Assembly (NCBI GenBank): GCA_030697205.1
Contig: JAUYQP010000049.1
Span: forward strand, 133,623-197,622
Direction of reading: 5' to 3'
Source: Mycobacteriales bacterium
Lineage (GTDB): Bacteria; Actinomycetota; Actinomycetes; Mycobacteriales; SCTD01
Length of the DNA stretch: 64,000 nucleotides
Under the pieces are notes generated by a model that was not told the origin of the DNA, made no database searches, and saw only the letters and a program-made list of their open reading frames with translations. How positions within the stretch are numbered: position 1 is the first letter of the stretch; each line of letters opens with the position of its first letter. Made by a program: the position numbers and the translations under genes. This document shows positions 1-8,759 of this stretch, piece after piece.

Positions 1-896
1 AGTCGCCCGGTCGCGGCCTCGACGACGCGAAGGCTGACGTGTCCGGGCGCCATGTCGTCGCAGGCGAAGCGGCCCAGGTCGTCGACGTCGACGTCGAGCG
101 AGGTGCCGTCGGAGAGTCGCAGGGTCACATCAGCCTCGACCGGGGGAGTGAGCTGCCCGAGCACGCAGCGTCGCAGCCCGTCGACGGACACCTCGAGGGC
201 GAGGACCAGCCCGTCGGCGCGGAAGGACAGCCGTCGCAGGGTCTGCACGCCCCGGACCCCCGCCAGCACGTCGTCGTGGCTGCTGCTCTCGGAGATCAGT
301 GGTGCGAGCTCGGCATCGAGGGTGCGCCAGGAGAAGGCTGCTCTGGCTGCAGCCAACAGCTCGGCGGGTGGCGCGTCGTGGTCGGCAACCGCGCGGCGCA
401 ACCGGTGGGCGATCTCAGCCGACCCCCCGAAGGCGTCACCCACGGCGACGGTGAGGCGCTCCAGTCCCTGCTCCAGCGCGGTCGGCACCGACTCGGCGGC
501 GACGTCGAGCGCGGCCGCGAGCTCGGCGGTCGACGGCTCGGCCTCGGTGGCCCACACCCGTAGCGCGAGCCGGAGCCGGGCAGGCAGCTCGGCGAGCGAC
601 TGCAGAGGCGGCTCGACCTGAAGGGCCGACCGACCGGAACCGTCGTGCCAACGGGCGGCGCGGGCCGACTCCTGACGAGCAGCACGCAGCAACCACTCAC
701 CGACGGTGCCGTCGATGTCGTCGACCTGCTCGACGAGACGAAGCCAGCAGGTCTGCGCGATCTGGCTGGACGTGGCGGGGTCGAAGCCGTGTCCCCGAGG
801 GACGGACCAGACAAGCCCGGCATAGCGGTGCACCAGCCCGTCCCAGCGGTCAGCATCTGTCCTCGACGCACGTGCGTGGTCGGGACCGAGGGGCAT
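1..896 (-). CDS. ECF-like sigma-70 factor fused to a C-terminal carboxypeptidase-regulatory-like domain (3' end cut by window)
   Basis: No long ORF was called for this frame, but translating the minus strand from ATG at 896 gives 298 residues without a stop before the window edge. Residues about 18-80 resemble sigma region 2 of ECF factors (RYAGLVWSV, QTCWLRLVEQ, GEWLLRAARQE). Residues about 104-148 are a weak region 4. From about residue 158 a second domain follows (AAFSWRTLDAEL, LAGVRG, GQLTPPVEAD, DDLGRFACDD). From memory of actinobacterial loci, a domain like this is usually a separate small protein beside a sigma factor and an S8 protease; here it is fused. The gene is divergent from the S8 protease with 57 bp between starts. 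A sigma role follows from family resemblance. The function of the fused part is unknown. Confidence 0.75.
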   Translation of the reverse strand, partial: MPLGPDHARASRTDADRWDGLVHRYAGLVWSVPRGHGFDPATSSQIAQTCWLRLVEQVDDIDGTVGEWLLRAARQESARAARWHDGSGRSALQVEPPLQSLAELPARLRLALRVWATEAEPSTAELAAALDVAAESVPTALEQGLERLTVAVGDAFGGSAEIAHRLRRAVADHDAPPAELLAAARAAFSWRTLDAELAPLISESSSHDDVLAGVRGVQTLRRLSFRADGLVLALEVSVDGLRRCVLGQLTPPVEADVTLRLSDGTSLDVDVDDLGRFACDDMAPGHVSLRVVEAATGR

Positions 897-953
897 GAGC
901 GCATGCTAGAACTGGCCGCACGGGATCCTGCTCGACTCGCCCAGGGAGGCGCC

Positions 954-2180
954 ATGCCGCGCGAGGGCAGGGCTGACACCGCGTGGCGGCAGCGCCTTTC
1001 CAAGGCGACCGAGGAGCTGCTCGCCGGCGGCCGCGTCGTCCGTTACGGCGAACCGGGACAGGAGCACTTCTGCCGCCCGGACGAGCTGCTCGTCGTGACG
1101 GCTGCGGTCCCCGATCTCGCAGCCGCGTTGAAGGATGTGGGAGCCCAGCCGTACGACGACGACGGGCGTTCCGTCGGAGTGACCCGCTTCGGTCTGCCCG
1201 GCGGCACCGACGTCCACGAGGCCGTGCTGTCGTTGCGCAGGCAAGGACCGGTGCGAGCCGTGGCGCCCAACGCGGTGCTCTTCGGGGCGCCGAAGATCCG
1301 CGGCTGCCCCGGCCGCCCGCCCGCGCCGGCCGCCGGGCTCGACCTCGCCGAAGGCAAGGACGGGGCTGGCGTCCTGATCGCGGTCGTCGACACCGGTCAG
1401 GCCGAGTCGTCGCTGGCGATCCCGTGGATGAGCCGTCACGTCGTGGTCGATCCCGCCGACCTCGACCTGCTCGACACCTCACCCGGTGACGGCCGGCTCG
1501 ACCTCGAAGCCGGGCACGGGACGTTCATCGCCGGCATCGTCGCGCAGGTGGCGCCCGGTGCGAAGGTGCTCGCGCTCAAGGCGCTCGACCCTTCCGGCAC
1601 GACCGACGACCTCACGGCCGCGCGTCGGGTCCGCAACGCGGTGGACGCGGGCGCCGATGTCATCAACCTGTCCTTCGGGGGCTACACGCACTCCGACGAG
1701 GGGCTGCTGGCCCTGACCGCGGTGCTCGAGGAGATCGAACGCAGCAAGGGGCCGGTCGTCGTGGCGGCGGCCGGCAACGACGCGCTCGACCGGCCCTTCC
1801 ACCCTGCGGCGCACCGCTCGGTCGTCGGCGTCGCTGCGATGGGCACGCGCAAGCGCAGGGCCGCTTTCAGCAACTTCGGGCCCTGGGTGGATGCCTGTGC
1901 CGAGGGCGACCGGTTGCGGAGCACATACGTCATCGGGACGACGACCACCGACTCCGACGGCGACGGCAACGACGACGAGTTCGTCGAGCCCAACGCGCTG
2001 TGGAGCGGCACCTCGTTCGCGGCCCCGCAGGTGGCGGCAGCGGTCGCCCGTCGGATGTCCACCCACGGCGAGTCGTCTCGCGAGGCGGTCGAGGCCCTCG
2101 TGCGGGCCCCTGGCCTGATGCGTCGGCCGGGCATGGGTGTCCACGTCGTGACGCCTGTCCGCGGTCACCCCGCGCCATGA
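954..2180 (+). CDS. S8 subtilisin-like serine peptidase, apparently cytoplasmic
   Basis: 408 residues. The catalytic set is intact: Asp146 in AVVDTG, His188 in GHGTFIAG, oxyanion Asn275 in AAAGND and Ser354 in GTSFAAP. There is no signal peptide or membrane segment. About 140 N-terminal residues precede the protease domain and may act as an inhibitory or sensing module. Start chosen at ATG 954 because AGGGAGG lies four bases upstream; an in-frame ATG at 903 is also possible but would run close to the divergent sigma gene. The stop overlaps the start of the EAL gene as ATGA, so the two are likely co-translated. The position beside a sigma factor suggests regulated intracellular proteolysis. 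The substrate cannot be read from sequence. Confidence 0.9.
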   Translation: MPREGRADTAWRQRLSKATEELLAGGRVVRYGEPGQEHFCRPDELLVVTAAVPDLAAALKDVGAQPYDDDGRSVGVTRFGLPGGTDVHEAVLSLRRQGPVRAVAPNAVLFGAPKIRGCPGRPPAPAAGLDLAEGKDGAGVLIAVVDTGQAESSLAIPWMSRHVVVDPADLDLLDTSPGDGRLDLEAGHGTFIAGIVAQVAPGAKVLALKALDPSGTTDDLTAARRVRNAVDAGADVINLSFGGYTHSDEGLLALTAVLEEIERSKGPVVVAAAGNDALDRPFHPAAHRSVVGVAAMGTRKRRAAFSNFGPWVDACAEGDRLRSTYVIGTTTTDSDGDGNDDEFVEPNALWSGTSFAAPQVAAAVARRMSTHGESSREAVEALVRAPGLMRRPGMGVHVVTPVRGHPAP

Positions 2181-3934
2181 GCACGCCCACGACGACGGCT
2201 GAGCTGCTGCTGGTCGCGCACCGACGGGCGTCGGCCGCCCAGGACGTGCGCGGGGTGCTCGACATCATGGCGGAGGCCGGCCGCCTGGGCCTCGACGCCG
2301 CCTGTGTCGTGCTCGCCGTGTGGGAACCCCTGTCGCGCGATGTCCGGTGCTGTGTGAGCTCCGGTGCACCGGCAGGGACCGACGCCGGCTTGGCCCGGGC
2401 AGTGGCTGCGCTCTCGGTGAGCGCGGACGGCGAGGGGCGTCTCGTGCGCAGCGGCGACGACCCCCTGGCAGATCAGGTGCTGTCGAGTGTCGGCGGCTCC
2501 GCGCTGCTCGTGCTCCCGCTGCTGGACGGACGAGGGGACGAGCTCGGCACCCTCGTGGCAGCTGTCGAGGACGATGGCGGCCGGCGTACTCCTCGCGACC
2601 CGGACGTGGTCCAGATGCACGCCAGTGCGCTGGCTGAGGTCGTCCGCGCGCTGCGAGGCGAGCATCTCCAGCGTCGCGCGCTCTACGACGCCGCGACGGG
2701 CCTGCCCGGACCCGTGCTCTTCGAGGCGGCGATCGCCGATGCCCTCAGCGGCTCCGAGGGCGGCGAGGTCACCCTGCTGCTCGTCTCGGTCGACCAGCTG
2801 CAGTCGGTGGCCCGCAGCTTCGGTCGGGTCGTCGCGGACGAGCTGGCACGCAAGGTGACCGCACGTCTGCTCATCACCGCTGGAGCGGCTCGCTGGTCGG
2901 TCGGACGCCTGCCGCAGGGCTTCGGGCTTCTGGTGCAGGGCGCCCCCGGCTCGGCTGCTGATGCTGCTGCCAGGGTCGTGTCCGCGCTGGAGCAGCCCTG
3001 GGTCGTGGGTCGCCGCAGTGTTCGCAGCACGTGCCGGGTGGGCCTCGCGACCGCACCCGCCGGCGGTACGCCGGCGCTGCTGCTCCAGCACGCCGAGGCC
3101 GCCCTCGGCGAGGCTCTCCGGCGTCCGCGAGGTGGGTTGGTCGCCTACGGCGCTGGGCTCACTGCGAGAGCCCACGAGGAGCTGCTGCTGGAGACAGAGA
3201 TGCAGGCGGCCCTCGGCGCGGGCGAGTTCCATGTGCGCTACCAGCCGCAGGTGCAGGTCGGGACCGGGCGCGTCGTGGGGGCGGAGGCTCTGGTCCGGTG
3301 GCAGCGCGAGTCGGGCATGGTGACTCCCGCCCGCTTCATCCCGGCCGCTGAGGCGACGGGGGTCATCGTCGACATCGACCGCTGGGTGCTCCGGGAGGCG
3401 TTGCGGCAGTCGAGGGCCTGGCTCGACAGCGGCCTGGCTCCGCTGCGGATGGCGGTCAACATCTCGAGCCGCACCTTGGCAGCCCCGGGCTTCCGGTCCT
3501 GGGTGGTCGACGCGATGGCCGAGTCGAGGCTCGATCCTGATCAGGTCGAGGTCGAGGTCACCGAGAGCCTCGAGCTGCTCGAGGGAGAGGAGGCGGTGGT
3601 CGACCTGCGCGCGCTGCGCGAGCTCGGTGTGCACGTCGCCCTCGACGACTTCGGCACCGGCTACTCCAACGTGGGACGGCTCCGCAGCCTGCCTGTCGAC
3701 CGCGTGAAGATCGACCAGTCCTTCGTGCAGGGCATCGCGGAGGGTGGCGACGGAGAGGCGCTGTGCTCCGCGGTCATCGGGCTGGCGCGGACCCTCGACC
3801 TCGACGTCATCGCGGAGGGCGTCGAGACCCTCCAGCAGCTCGCCGTGCTGGAGCAGCGCGGCTGCACCGAGTTCCAGGGCTACCTCAAGAGCCCGCCCGT
3901 CCTGCCCGAAGCCTTCGCGCTGCTGGTGGGCTGA
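2177..3934 (+). CDS. Degenerate GGDEF / intact EAL cyclic-di-GMP phosphodiesterase
   Basis: 585 residues. Residues about 1-160 look like a GAF-type sensor. A GGDEF-like domain follows whose signature is lost (GRLPQGF where GGDEF is expected), so it should not make c-di-GMP. The C-terminal EAL domain keeps its motifs: EALVRW, AVNISS, EVTESLE, DDFGTGYSN, KIDQSF, AEGVET and FQGYLKSPP. This fits an active phosphodiesterase hydrolysing c-di-GMP to pGpG. Start ATG 2177 overlaps the S8 protease stop (ATGA); longer in-frame starts lie inside the protease gene. The tight coupling suggests the protease and c-di-GMP turnover answer the same signal, which is an inference. Confidence 0.92.
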   Translation: MSTPTTTAELLLVAHRRASAAQDVRGVLDIMAEAGRLGLDAACVVLAVWEPLSRDVRCCVSSGAPAGTDAGLARAVAALSVSADGEGRLVRSGDDPLADQVLSSVGGSALLVLPLLDGRGDELGTLVAAVEDDGGRRTPRDPDVVQMHASALAEVVRALRGEHLQRRALYDAATGLPGPVLFEAAIADALSGSEGGEVTLLLVSVDQLQSVARSFGRVVADELARKVTARLLITAGAARWSVGRLPQGFGLLVQGAPGSAADAAARVVSALEQPWVVGRRSVRSTCRVGLATAPAGGTPALLLQHAEAALGEALRRPRGGLVAYGAGLTARAHEELLLETEMQAALGAGEFHVRYQPQVQVGTGRVVGAEALVRWQRESGMVTPARFIPAAEATGVIVDIDRWVLREALRQSRAWLDSGLAPLRMAVNISSRTLAAPGFRSWVVDAMAESRLDPDQVEVEVTESLELLEGEEAVVDLRALRELGVHVALDDFGTGYSNVGRLRSLPVDRVKIDQSFVQGIAEGGDGEALCSAVIGLARTLDLDVIAEGVETLQQLAVLEQRGCTEFQGYLKSPPVLPEAFALLVG

Positions 3935-3970
3935 TCCGGCGCGCGACCGCAACGCGGGGTCTGGCGCGCG

Positions 3971-6109
3971 TCAGCTCGTGAGGACCACGAGCTGTTGGGT
4001 GGCGCGCGTCATCGCGACGTAGCGGTCGACGGCGCCCTCGATGCCGGTGCCGAAGGAGTCGGGGTCGACGAGCACGACGAGGTCGAACTCGAGGCCCTTC
4101 GTCAGCTCCGGCGCGAGCGACGCGACACGTGGCCGCGCTGGGAAGCTCGGGTCGCCGACGACGCAGGCGACCCCCTCGGCGTGCGCCTCCAGCCACTCCG
4201 ACAGCACCGCCTCGAGCCCCGTGCGTGAGCCGTGGCGCACCGGCACCCCGCTGCTGCGGATCGAGGTCGGGACGTTGGCATCCGGCAGCACCGCACGGAT
4301 GACGGGCTCCGCCTCGGCCATGACCTCCTCCGGCGTGCGGTAGTTGACCGTGAGCGAGGCGAGCGCGCTGCGGTCGAGGCCGACCCGGTCGAGCCGGTCG
4401 GACCACGACTCGGTGAAGCCGTGCCGGGCCTGCGCGCGGTCGCCGACGACGGTGAAGCTGCGTGACGGGCAGCGCAGCAGCAGCATCTGCCACTCCGCGT
4501 CGGTGAGCTCCTGCGCCTCGTCGACGACGACGTGCGCGAAGGGCCCGGCGAGCAGATCGACGTCGACCGCGACGATGCCGGTCTCGTCGACCGGCACGTC
4601 CTGCGTCAGCAGCATCGTCATCGCCCCCTCGCCGTCGTCGTCGGCCTCGATGAGGTTCTCGACGACCGTGGCCATCCGCTCGCTCTCGGCAGCGACCGTC
4701 GCGGCGTTGCGGCGCTTGCGACGGGCCGACTCGGGGTCGCCGAGTCGGTGGCGTGCGGCGTCGAGCAGGGGCAGGTCGACGACCGTCCAGGCCTGCGCGT
4801 CGCGTCGCTGCAGGAGCCGGACCTCGTCGTCGGTGAGCCACGGCGCGCACCTGCGCAGGTACGCCGGTACCGACCACAGGTCGCCGACCAGGTCGGCCGG
4901 GTCGAGCAGCGGCCACGCGCCGTTGAAGGTCGCCAGCAGCTCCTTGTCCTGCAGCAGCGCGCGGCGCAGCAGCACGGGGGAGACGTCCTCCTGCTCGTGC
5001 TTGTCCGTCACGATCGTCACGAGCTCCTCCCAGACCCGGTCGCGCGCCTCGTTGTGCGCGGTGCCCGGCTCCGGTGCCTCGAAGGCCTCGGCCCAGTCGC
5101 CCGCCGTCAGCTGCACGTCGGCCCACGGGGTGCTGACCGTGAGCTCCGTCGTCGGCGGCTCCTCGTAGAAGCGCGCCGCCGCCTCGATCGCCCCGACCAT
5201 GTCGGCGGTCGACTTCAGCGCCGCCACGGCCGGGTCGGCCTCCGCAGCAGCGGACCGGCCCTCGGGCAGCAGGTCGCGCAGGGTGCAGGTCTGCACGCCC
5301 TCCTCGCCGAGGCTCGGCAGCACGTCGGCGACGTAGGAGAGGTAGGGCTGGTGCGGACCGACCACCAGCACTCCGCCGCGGTGGTGACCGAGCCGGGGAT
5401 CGGAGTAGAGCAGGTACGCCGCGCGGTGCAGCGCGACGACCGTCTTGCCGGTGCCCGGTCCGCCGTCGACGACGAGCGCTCCGCGAGAGCTGGCCCGGAT
5501 GATGGCGTCCTGGTCGGCCTGGATGGTGCCGAGGACGTCGCGCATCCGCGGCGACCGGTTGCTGCCGAGGCTCGCGATGAAGGCCGACTGGTCGTCGAGT
5601 GCCGCGCGCCCCTCCAACCCGTCGCTGGTGAAGACCTCGTCCCAGTAGTCGCTGATGCGACCGCGGGTCCAGCGGTAGCGACGACGGCTCGCCAGTCCCA
5701 TCGGGTTGGCGTGCGTGGCACCGAAGAACGGCTCGGCCGCGGGGGAGCGCCAGTCCACGAGCAGCCGCCGGCCCGCGCTGTCGGTGAGCCCGAGCCGCCC
5801 GACGTAGAGCAGCTCCTCTCCGTCCGCGGCGACGACGTGGCCGAGGCAGAGGTCGACGCCGAAGCGGCGCAGTGCCCGCAGGCGCGCGGTCAGCCGGTGG
5901 ACCTCGGCGTCGCGGTCCATCGCGGCCTGGCCCGCCCCACCGGCGTGCCTGCGCTCGGTGTCGAGCCGGTCGGTCAGGTCGGCGATGGTGTGCGCGAGCG
6001 ACGCGGCGATCGCGGCGAAGTGCTGCTCGTCGCGGTCGATGAGCGCAGGGTCGGCCTTCGCCGCGAGTCGTGCGGGCAGGTCGAACGCGCTGGCAGTCGT
6101 GCGGTCCAC
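3971..6109 (-). CDS. helR: HelR-type RNA polymerase recycling motor ATPase (HelD/UvrD-like superfamily 1)
   Basis: 712 residues, a usual length for the family. The N-terminal part to about residue 110 is helical, as in the HelD arm that enters the RNA polymerase channels. Walker A GGPGTGKT is at residues 216-223, and a Walker B-like VVVDEAQELT lies in the last third with SF1 motifs (VVGDRAQ, VNYRTP, AMTRATQQLVVL). HelD and HelR proteins remove stalled RNA polymerase from DNA; actinobacterial HelR is known to protect against rifampicin. The GTG start at 6109 lies one base after the selO stop, so translation is probably coupled. The identification rests on family motifs and the actinobacterial context. 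Confidence 0.85.
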   Translation of the reverse strand: MDRTTASAFDLPARLAAKADPALIDRDEQHFAAIAASLAHTIADLTDRLDTERRHAGGAGQAAMDRDAEVHRLTARLRALRRFGVDLCLGHVVAADGEELLYVGRLGLTDSAGRRLLVDWRSPAAEPFFGATHANPMGLASRRRYRWTRGRISDYWDEVFTSDGLEGRAALDDQSAFIASLGSNRSPRMRDVLGTIQADQDAIIRASSRGALVVDGGPGTGKTVVALHRAAYLLYSDPRLGHHRGGVLVVGPHQPYLSYVADVLPSLGEEGVQTCTLRDLLPEGRSAAAEADPAVAALKSTADMVGAIEAAARFYEEPPTTELTVSTPWADVQLTAGDWAEAFEAPEPGTAHNEARDRVWEELVTIVTDKHEQEDVSPVLLRRALLQDKELLATFNGAWPLLDPADLVGDLWSVPAYLRRCAPWLTDDEVRLLQRRDAQAWTVVDLPLLDAARHRLGDPESARRKRRNAATVAAESERMATVVENLIEADDDGEGAMTMLLTQDVPVDETGIVAVDVDLLAGPFAHVVVDEAQELTDAEWQMLLLRCPSRSFTVVGDRAQARHGFTESWSDRLDRVGLDRSALASLTVNYRTPEEVMAEAEPVIRAVLPDANVPTSIRSSGVPVRHGSRTGLEAVLSEWLEAHAEGVACVVGDPSFPARPRVASLAPELTKGLEFDLVVLVDPDSFGTGIEGAVDRYVAMTRATQQLVVLTS

Positions 6110-6110
6110 G

Positions 6111-7550
6111 TCAGGTCCCGCAGAACGTCCGGTAGGCCCCGAAGGACTCGGGCGCAGGCTCGGCGTAGCGCTCCAGCCCGGCGCGCTCGTCGAAGGGGCG
6201 TGACACCGCCTCGAGCAGCCCGTCGAGCGGCGCGAGGTCGCCGTCGGTCGCGGCCGCGAGTGCCTCCTCGACGAGGTGGTTGCGCGGGACGTAGACCGGG
6301 TTGACGGCGTCGAGCCCGCTGAGGTCCGGGTCGAGCGCGCGCCACCGCGCCACCCAGGCGTCGACGCCGGCGAGGTCGAGGAACAGCTCGCGGGCCGGCT
6401 CGTGCGACAGAGACCGGAACAGCGACGTGTGGTCGACGCCGTCGGCCTGCATGAGCCCGAGCAGCTCGGTCGTCAGCGCCACGACCTGGTCGTCGGTGAC
6501 CGTGTCGCGCAGGCCGAGCTTGCGACGCATCCCCGCCGTCCACGCCGACGTGTAGAGACCCCGGAACGCGCCGAGCGACGCGACCGCGATCTCGACGGCG
6601 GCGGCCTCGTCGTCGGCGAGCAGCGGCAGCAGTGCCTCCGCGAGCCGCGCGAGGTTCCACTCCGCGACGAGCGGCTGGCTGCCGAAGGCGTAGCGGCCCT
6701 GGGTGTCGATCGAGCTGAAGACCGTTGCCGGGTCGTAGCCGTCGAGGAACGCGCACGGTCCGTAGTCGATGGTCTCGCCGGAGATCGTCGTGTTGTCGGT
6801 GTTCATGACCCCGTGCACGAAACCGACGAGGACCCACTGCGCCACCAGCGACGCCTGCGCTCCCAGCACAGCTTCGAACAGCGCGAGGTACGGCGATGCC
6901 GCCTCCGTGGCGTCCGGGTAGTGGCGAGCGATCGCGTGGTCGGCCAGCCGCCGCAGCAGCGCGACGTCGCCGGTCGCTGCGGCGTACTGGAAGGAGCCGA
7001 CCCGCAGGTGGCTGCTGGCGACGCGCGCCAGCACGGCTCCCGGGAGCAGGGTTTCGCGCTGCACACCTCGACCGGTCGCGACGACGGCGAGGGAGCGCGT
7101 CGTCGGGATGCCGAGGGCGTGCATCGCCTCGCTGACGACGTGCTCGCGCAGCATCGGCCCGACCGCAGCCAGGCCGTCACCGCCGCGCGCGAAGGGCGTG
7201 CGACCCGACCCCTTGAGGTGCAGGTCCCGCAGCGCGCCGTCGGGACCGGCCAGCTCGCCGAGCAGCAACGCGCGCCCGTCACCGAGCCGGGGCACGAAGC
7301 CGCCGAACTGGTGACCGGCGTAGGCCTGCGCGACCGGCTTCGCTCCGGGCGGGACGTTCTCGCCGACGAGCAGCCGGAGCCCGGCCGGGGTGCGCAGCAG
7401 CTCGAGGTCGAGACCCAGTTCGAGGGCCAGTGGCTCGTTGAGGACCAGCAGCCGGGGGTCGGGTGCCGGTGCCGCCTGCCACGGCACCGCTAGCTCGGGC
7501 AGGGCGTCCGCGAAGCGGCTGTGCAGCCGCACGGCTGCGAGGGTGGTCAC
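6111..7550 (-). CDS. selO: Protein adenylyltransferase SelO (YdiU/UPF0061 pseudokinase)
   Basis: 479 residues, full length. SelO has a protein-kinase fold with ATP bound in a flipped orientation and transfers AMP to Ser, Thr or Tyr side chains, with a role in redox stress in E. coli. Typical motifs are [42 protein letters not shown] and PVYVPRNH. The C-terminus ends in TFCGT, so cysteine (residue 477) occupies the conserved position held by selenocysteine in some eukaryotic homologues. It lies 19 bp after the SRPBCC gene and one base before helR, suggesting shared transcription. Confidence 0.95.
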   Translation of the reverse strand: MTTLAAVRLHSRFADALPELAVPWQAAPAPDPRLLVLNEPLALELGLDLELLRTPAGLRLLVGENVPPGAKPVAQAYAGHQFGGFVPRLGDGRALLLGELAGPDGALRDLHLKGSGRTPFARGGDGLAAVGPMLREHVVSEAMHALGIPTTRSLAVVATGRGVQRETLLPGAVLARVASSHLRVGSFQYAAATGDVALLRRLADHAIARHYPDATEAASPYLALFEAVLGAQASLVAQWVLVGFVHGVMNTDNTTISGETIDYGPCAFLDGYDPATVFSSIDTQGRYAFGSQPLVAEWNLARLAEALLPLLADDEAAAVEIAVASLGAFRGLYTSAWTAGMRRKLGLRDTVTDDQVVALTTELLGLMQADGVDHTSLFRSLSHEPARELFLDLAGVDAWVARWRALDPDLSGLDAVNPVYVPRNHLVEEALAAATDGDLAPLDGLLEAVSRPFDERAGLERYAEPAPESFGAYRTFCGT

Positions 7551-7569
7551 CGCCTCAGCGTAGGCACCG

Positions 7570-8058
7570 TCAGGTCTCGTCGAGGATCGCGTCGATCTGG
7601 CCGGCGGCCGACGTGATGCCCTCCACCATGCCCATCTCGACCAGCTGTGTCATCTGCTCGGCGCTGGCGAAGTGCGACGTCACCGTCATGCGGGTGCCCT
7701 CGGAGGTCTCGTGGAGGACGACCTCGGTGCGCGTGGTGGGCATGTCGCGGTTGGGGTTGCCGCTGTCGTCGGAGAAGCCGTCCTCGAGCTCGATCCGCTT
7801 GGGCTCGTCGACGATGAGGAGCTCCCACCAGCCGCGCGACGTCGCGCCGTCGGGCCCGGTCATCACGTAGGACGCGCGGCCTCCCGTCACGAGCTCTAGC
7901 TGCACGAAGGTGGCCGGCCACGTCGGCGGGCCCCACCAGCGCTCGAGTTGGCGCGGGTCGGCCCATACCTGCCAGACGCGCGCGAGCGGGTGGGGAAACT
8001 CGCTGACGAGGGTGAGGCTCAGCGCCTCGCTGTCCTGAGTGGTGCTGATCACGGGCAT
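7570..8058 (-). CDS. SRPBCC (AHSA1-type) domain protein
   Basis: 162 residues with a START/Bet v1-like fold signature: [13 protein letters not shown] near the N-terminus, then RWWGP and a late RMTVTSHF strand. AHSA1-type SRPBCC proteins bind small hydrophobic ligands in a cavity; the bacterial ligand is normally unknown. The start ATG has TAGGAG upstream. It follows the ArsR regulator by 9 bp, a very common actinobacterial arrangement in which the repressor controls its SRPBCC partner. Soluble, with no signal peptide. Confidence 0.88.
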   Translation of the reverse strand: MPVISTTQDSEALSLTLVSEFPHPLARVWQVWADPRQLERWWGPPTWPATFVQLELVTGGRASYVMTGPDGATSRGWWELLIVDEPKRIELEDGFSDDSGNPNRDMPTTRTEVVLHETSEGTRMTVTSHFASAEQMTQLVEMGMVEGITSAAGQIDAILDET

Positions 8059-8067
8059 GGCGGTCTC

Positions 8068-8397
8068 CTAGGAGGACTCGTTGAGAAGGTCGTCGATGCG
8101 GCCGAGCCGGCCGCGCCAGATCTCCTCGTAGTGGTCGAGCAGCCGGCTAGCTGCTCGAAGGGCGTGCAGGTCGCCGGACACGAGGCGCTCCCGGCCGCGA
8201 GCCGTCTTCGTGACCAGGCCGGCCCGCTCGAGCACCGCGACGTGCTTCTGCACGGCGGCGAAGGACATGTCGTAGGCCTCAGCGAGCGCGGAGACCGACG
8301 CCTCCCGCTCCATGACGCGGGCGACGATGTCTCGACGGGTCCGGTCGGCCAGGGCCGCGAAGACCTGGTCGATGCGCTCGTCCGTATCTACAACCAT
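8068..8397 (-). CDS. ArsR-family winged-helix transcriptional regulator
   Basis: 109 residues. A winged helix-turn-helix occupies residues about 10-75 (FAALADRTRRDIV, SVSALAEAYDMSFAAVQKHVAVLERAGLV), with RGRERLVSG as the wing. No metal-binding CxC motif is present, so this is the non-metal ArsR type that accompanies SRPBCC genes. The start codon sits inside a perfect inverted repeat (8389-8406), which suggests autorepression. Genes downstream on the same strand are SRPBCC, selO and helR with gaps of 9, 19 and 1 bp, so the regulator may control all of them. Confidence 0.92.
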   Translation of the reverse strand: MVVDTDERIDQVFAALADRTRRDIVARVMEREASVSALAEAYDMSFAAVQKHVAVLERAGLVTKTARGRERLVSGDLHALRAASRLLDHYEEIWRGRLGRIDDLLNESS

Positions 8398-8406
8398 TGG
8401 GTTGTA
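8389..8406. promoter_or_regulatory. Palindromic operator over the arsR start codon
   Basis: A perfect dyad, TACAACC-ATTG-GGTTGTA, spans the arsR ATG (8397). Both arms are seven bases with a four-base centre. Its position over the translation start and probable transcription start fits autoregulation by the ArsR protein. This is inferred from symmetry and location only. Confidence 0.6.
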
Positions 8407-8408
8407 CG

Positions 8409-8726
8409 TTATCCGGGTCGGGACGCCTCGTCAACGACGAGCTCGACGGCCACGGTGTCGCCGGCCTCCAGCTCCTCTGCCCGCCGGACGGCCTTCTTCA
8501 CCGGCAGCAGGAACGGCCCTGCGGCCGACGGGAAGACCGACGTGGACCAGGTGCTCCCGCCGATCGTGACCCGGACCCGCACGGAGCCGAAGCCGCGCCG
8601 CGGACCGGCGTCACCGCGCAGGTCCTCGCTCAGCTCCGCGGGGACGGTGACGAAGTGCCAGGCGGCCTCGCCCGCGTGCTCCCAGAGCTCGGCATCGAAG
8701 CGGTAGCTGCCCACGCCACCATGCAA
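8409..8726 (-). CDS. DUF1905 domain protein
   Basis: 105 residues matching the small DUF1905 beta-barrel family: YRFDAELWEH at the start, WHFVTVPAELSEDL, a central GSVRVRVTIGG and a late FLLPVKKAVRRA segment. No enzymatic role is established for this family. It ends two bases beyond the arsR operator. Start taken at ATG 8726; a GTG four codons later would also work. Confidence 0.8.
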   Translation of the reverse strand: MHGGVGSYRFDAELWEHAGEAAWHFVTVPAELSEDLRGDAGPRRGFGSVRVRVTIGGSTWSTSVFPSAAGPFLLPVKKAVRRAEELEAGDTVAVELVVDEASRPG

Positions 8727-8759
8727 CCCGAGCGGTGTGACAGGGGAGGGGAGGTGCGG

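Noticed and set aside
39-1003. Several open frames on both strands at the left edge
   Set aside because: They are high-GC shadows; only the minus frame from 896 gives sigma-factor motifs.
3930-3970. GCGCGC-rich short inverted repeats between the EAL and helR stops
   Set aside because: Pairing is weak and low in complexity; not distinct enough to call a terminator.
6111-6130. Selenocysteine at the SelO C-terminus
   Set aside because: The conserved position is encoded as cysteine (TFCGT), and no in-frame TGA precedes the stop.
7551-7569. Rifampicin-associated element before selO-helR
   Set aside because: The 19-bp gap has no inverted repeat of that type; no such site was recognised near helR.
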